Of a stretch of 64,000 nucleotides of DNA, positions 61,888 to 64,000 are shown piece by piece. Under the pieces are notes generated by a model, which did not search any database, was not told the origin of the DNA, and worked only from the letters and a program-made list of their open reading frames with translations. Source of the stretch: Undaria pinnatifida (taxonomy: Eukaryota; Sar; Phaeophyceae; Laminariales; Alariaceae). The position numbers were made by a program, and so were the translations under genes. Positions within the stretch are counted from its first letter, which is position 1, and each line of letters opens with the position of its first letter. The stretch spans positions 15,877,761 to 15,941,760 of the forward strand of contig JABAKD010000026.1 in the NCBI GenBank assembly GCA_012845835.1, written 5' to 3'.

Positions 61888-64000
61888 CCATCGATCATTT
61901 TTAATGTTGTACGATTTCCAGGCGGGCATGAGATAATGGAGTGAATGTTACATATTTAATTTCGGCGCTTTAGCTCCTTCATGAAATTCCGGGTTCGGTC
62001 TGCATGAACAAACTCTTTTTTTTTGTCCACAAAAACTCACGAGTGTGGGTGATGGGTCACTGACGTTCCATTGTACGGACTCGGATATGGTTAGCTGCAC
62101 CCTTTTTTTTTAGTGATGAATAGAGTGGATGCTTGCGTTGCAGTGTGGCCTAGACTGAGAATCCCGAGAATCGATAACTCGACAGGGCTCCAGAAAGCGG
62201 ACACGAAGGAACGTACAAACACATTGTCCGAATATATCAGCTTGGGAGAAACCTTTTCGGGCTAACCGCGGTAGAGGAACTGGCTACCTTGGTGGGGAAT
62301 GCGCCTGCTCGAAGCTAGAGGCGTACCTGCGATACACGCGTTGCGGCAGGCGATGTCGACTCTCTGTATGGAGCCTTGACACGACCTACCTGGTAGTGTT
62401 TATACCGCTTTGGAAAGAAATATAGAGGCTCTGAGTGACTTTTTTTACGAAGATCGAACGTTCCTGATTTTTCGTCCAGGGCAGGAAGAGACAAGGCGCT
62501 AAGCCCCATTTGCGAGTTGTGTGGTGCGCGTATTATCGAGTCAACGCTGTAACACATTTGCGACGAATCGCGTACACAGATATTTGATTCTTCGGTTTGT
62601 TCCAGGTTGATAGTTGATGGTGTCATTTAGTATGAGCTACGAGCACGTTCGAACCGGACCTTTTAAAATAACCAGCCGTACCACAGATAACATTTTTGTG
62701 CGCGGAGCATCCGCGACGTCGCATTGCTTCCGGCACAGTTGCAAGCGCCCGCTGCCAGATCTCAGTCGTGTCTCAAAGGCGAACACGTAATGGTGTACCT
62801 GGTATCGTACAGTGTGCCGTATACCTGGTAGCTCTGTTGAAAGTATACCCCCCCCCGCGCCTCAGCTGGTTTAGTTGCTTTGACACTTGAGGGGGGACAT
62901 TTTCGAAGTATGTCAAGGTTGCACCGTTAGCCCATGTTAGCCTGTGCCAAGCAACCCGGGCTGCTAGGGGCAGAGTATCAAAGATGGAGTGCACTATTAA
63001 GCTATTAATAACTTCAACGCAAGGAGTTGCACGACATGCCCGCGCGCTGGATGATGCCAGGTACCTGTACTGTACTACTTTCACGCGCGCTCACGCCTTA
63101 GAAGACCACACTCTTATCATTTCTGTTGTTGCTACCTGGTACGTCTGAGTCCCAAACAGGTTTTTGGTCGTTCCGGTTACGGCCCGACATGCAGTTCGAT
63201 GACAACGGCAATAATCCGTCCGATGACGCCTGCTGCGATATCTGCAGCCCTCCAGAAATCGCGGAGAATTCTACCGAAGCACGCAACGGTAGCGGCCAAG
63301 ACTATTAATAGTCACGAAGACTGGGTGTTGCATGCTTCACTTTTAGATCGTTTTCAGGAATGTCTTCGAAAATACCTGTAGCACGCGCGCTGGCAAAGCC
63401 CATGCTCGTCGTTAACGGAGGTTCGCTGGTACGTTGTTTTAATATATCTACAGTGCGTGCGTCGAACTAGAGCTCTGCGTTTGTGACCTCGATGAAATTT
63501 TGTATGCAGAGTTGGACAACTCAAGTTTTGACCCGTGACCTCTACAAAACACTCTTGTATGCAGCGCAGAACAACATTTGTATGATTTTGATCACCGTCG
63601 GATCGGCGCTTCACCTACAACCGACGGGTCTTAAGTATGCTTTGGCTTCCCTCGGGTCGACGCTTCCTCTATAGCCGAGAGTTCGAAGGTATCTACTGCG
63701 CACGTCTTCTGTAGTGCGGGGCGCCGTTTAGAACGCCCGCCCTGCAAAAGCGCCTACCAAACCCGTCAGTGATACACAATACGTCGATCGGACGGTCGAT
63801 GCGATATATGCCAAGTGACCACACGCAGAGATGTGTCGAAGACGTTGTCGTCCACATAGACAGTATAACTTCTGCCGCTTCATCTCCACCTCCAGAAACC
63901 ATGGGCTACTCGTGTAAGGCAGCGCCGTCAAGCATCATCACCACGCCCATCAATTTCTGAATGGCTGGTGACAGTGGAGCCTCCCGCCACTTCAACGGCT
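61888..64000. other. right flank, no gene recognised
   Basis: Only short open frames without family resemblance or paired splice sites. Contains several TACCTGGTA words (62389, 62798, 62822, 63060, 63135) and a C-run at 62848. The last 300 bases are open on the plus strand (ending TGA at 63960) but cannot be assigned. Confidence 0.5.

Overview
The window looks like nuclear DNA of a photosynthetic stramenopile, most likely a brown alga (inference). Reasons: four genes are split into short GC-richer exons with GT-AG introns of 0.6-8.8 kb; one protein carries a heterokont-type plastid presequence (GAFVAP after a hydrophobic stretch); another matches HCF173, a plastid psbA expression factor; and the DNA between exons is dense in minisatellites, MITEs and retroelements. 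No bacterial operon, rRNA or secure tRNA was seen.

Layout. (1) 1-18.5 kb, plus strand: the last five exons of an HCF173-like gene (CIA30 end plus atypical SDR). Its 5' end lies left of the window. A 7.2-kb Ty3/gypsy chromovirus-type element with 434-bp LTRs that differ at one base sits antisense in one intron. (2) 18.5-27.9 kb: mostly noncoding, with a decayed LINE 3' end at 24.2-25.1 kb and local repeats. (3) 27.9-33.1 kb, plus strand: a two-exon bZIP transcription factor with transmembrane segment(s) after the zipper, the layout of ATF6/bZIP28-type ER-stress sensors. (4) 50.1-38.2 kb, minus strand: eight exons of a NOSIP-family ubiquitin ligase; the N-terminal exon was not found. (5) 54.5-61.9 kb, plus strand: a seven-exon plastid-targeted membrane protein of unnamed family.

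Exons were joined by matching splice phase and family alignment. Every junction keeps frame.

The main unexpected pattern is that many exons or exon ends in three of the four genes are surrounded by local, decaying tandem copies that carry the splice site with them. These include triplicated CIA30 and presequence exons, a splice-competent spare exon in the NOSIP gene, repeated donors, and repeated acceptors. The window is also strongly enriched in two palindromic words, TACCWGGTA and CTATTAATAG, outside the exons, and holds three MITE families. Repeat expansion and exon copying appear to have shaped these introns together.
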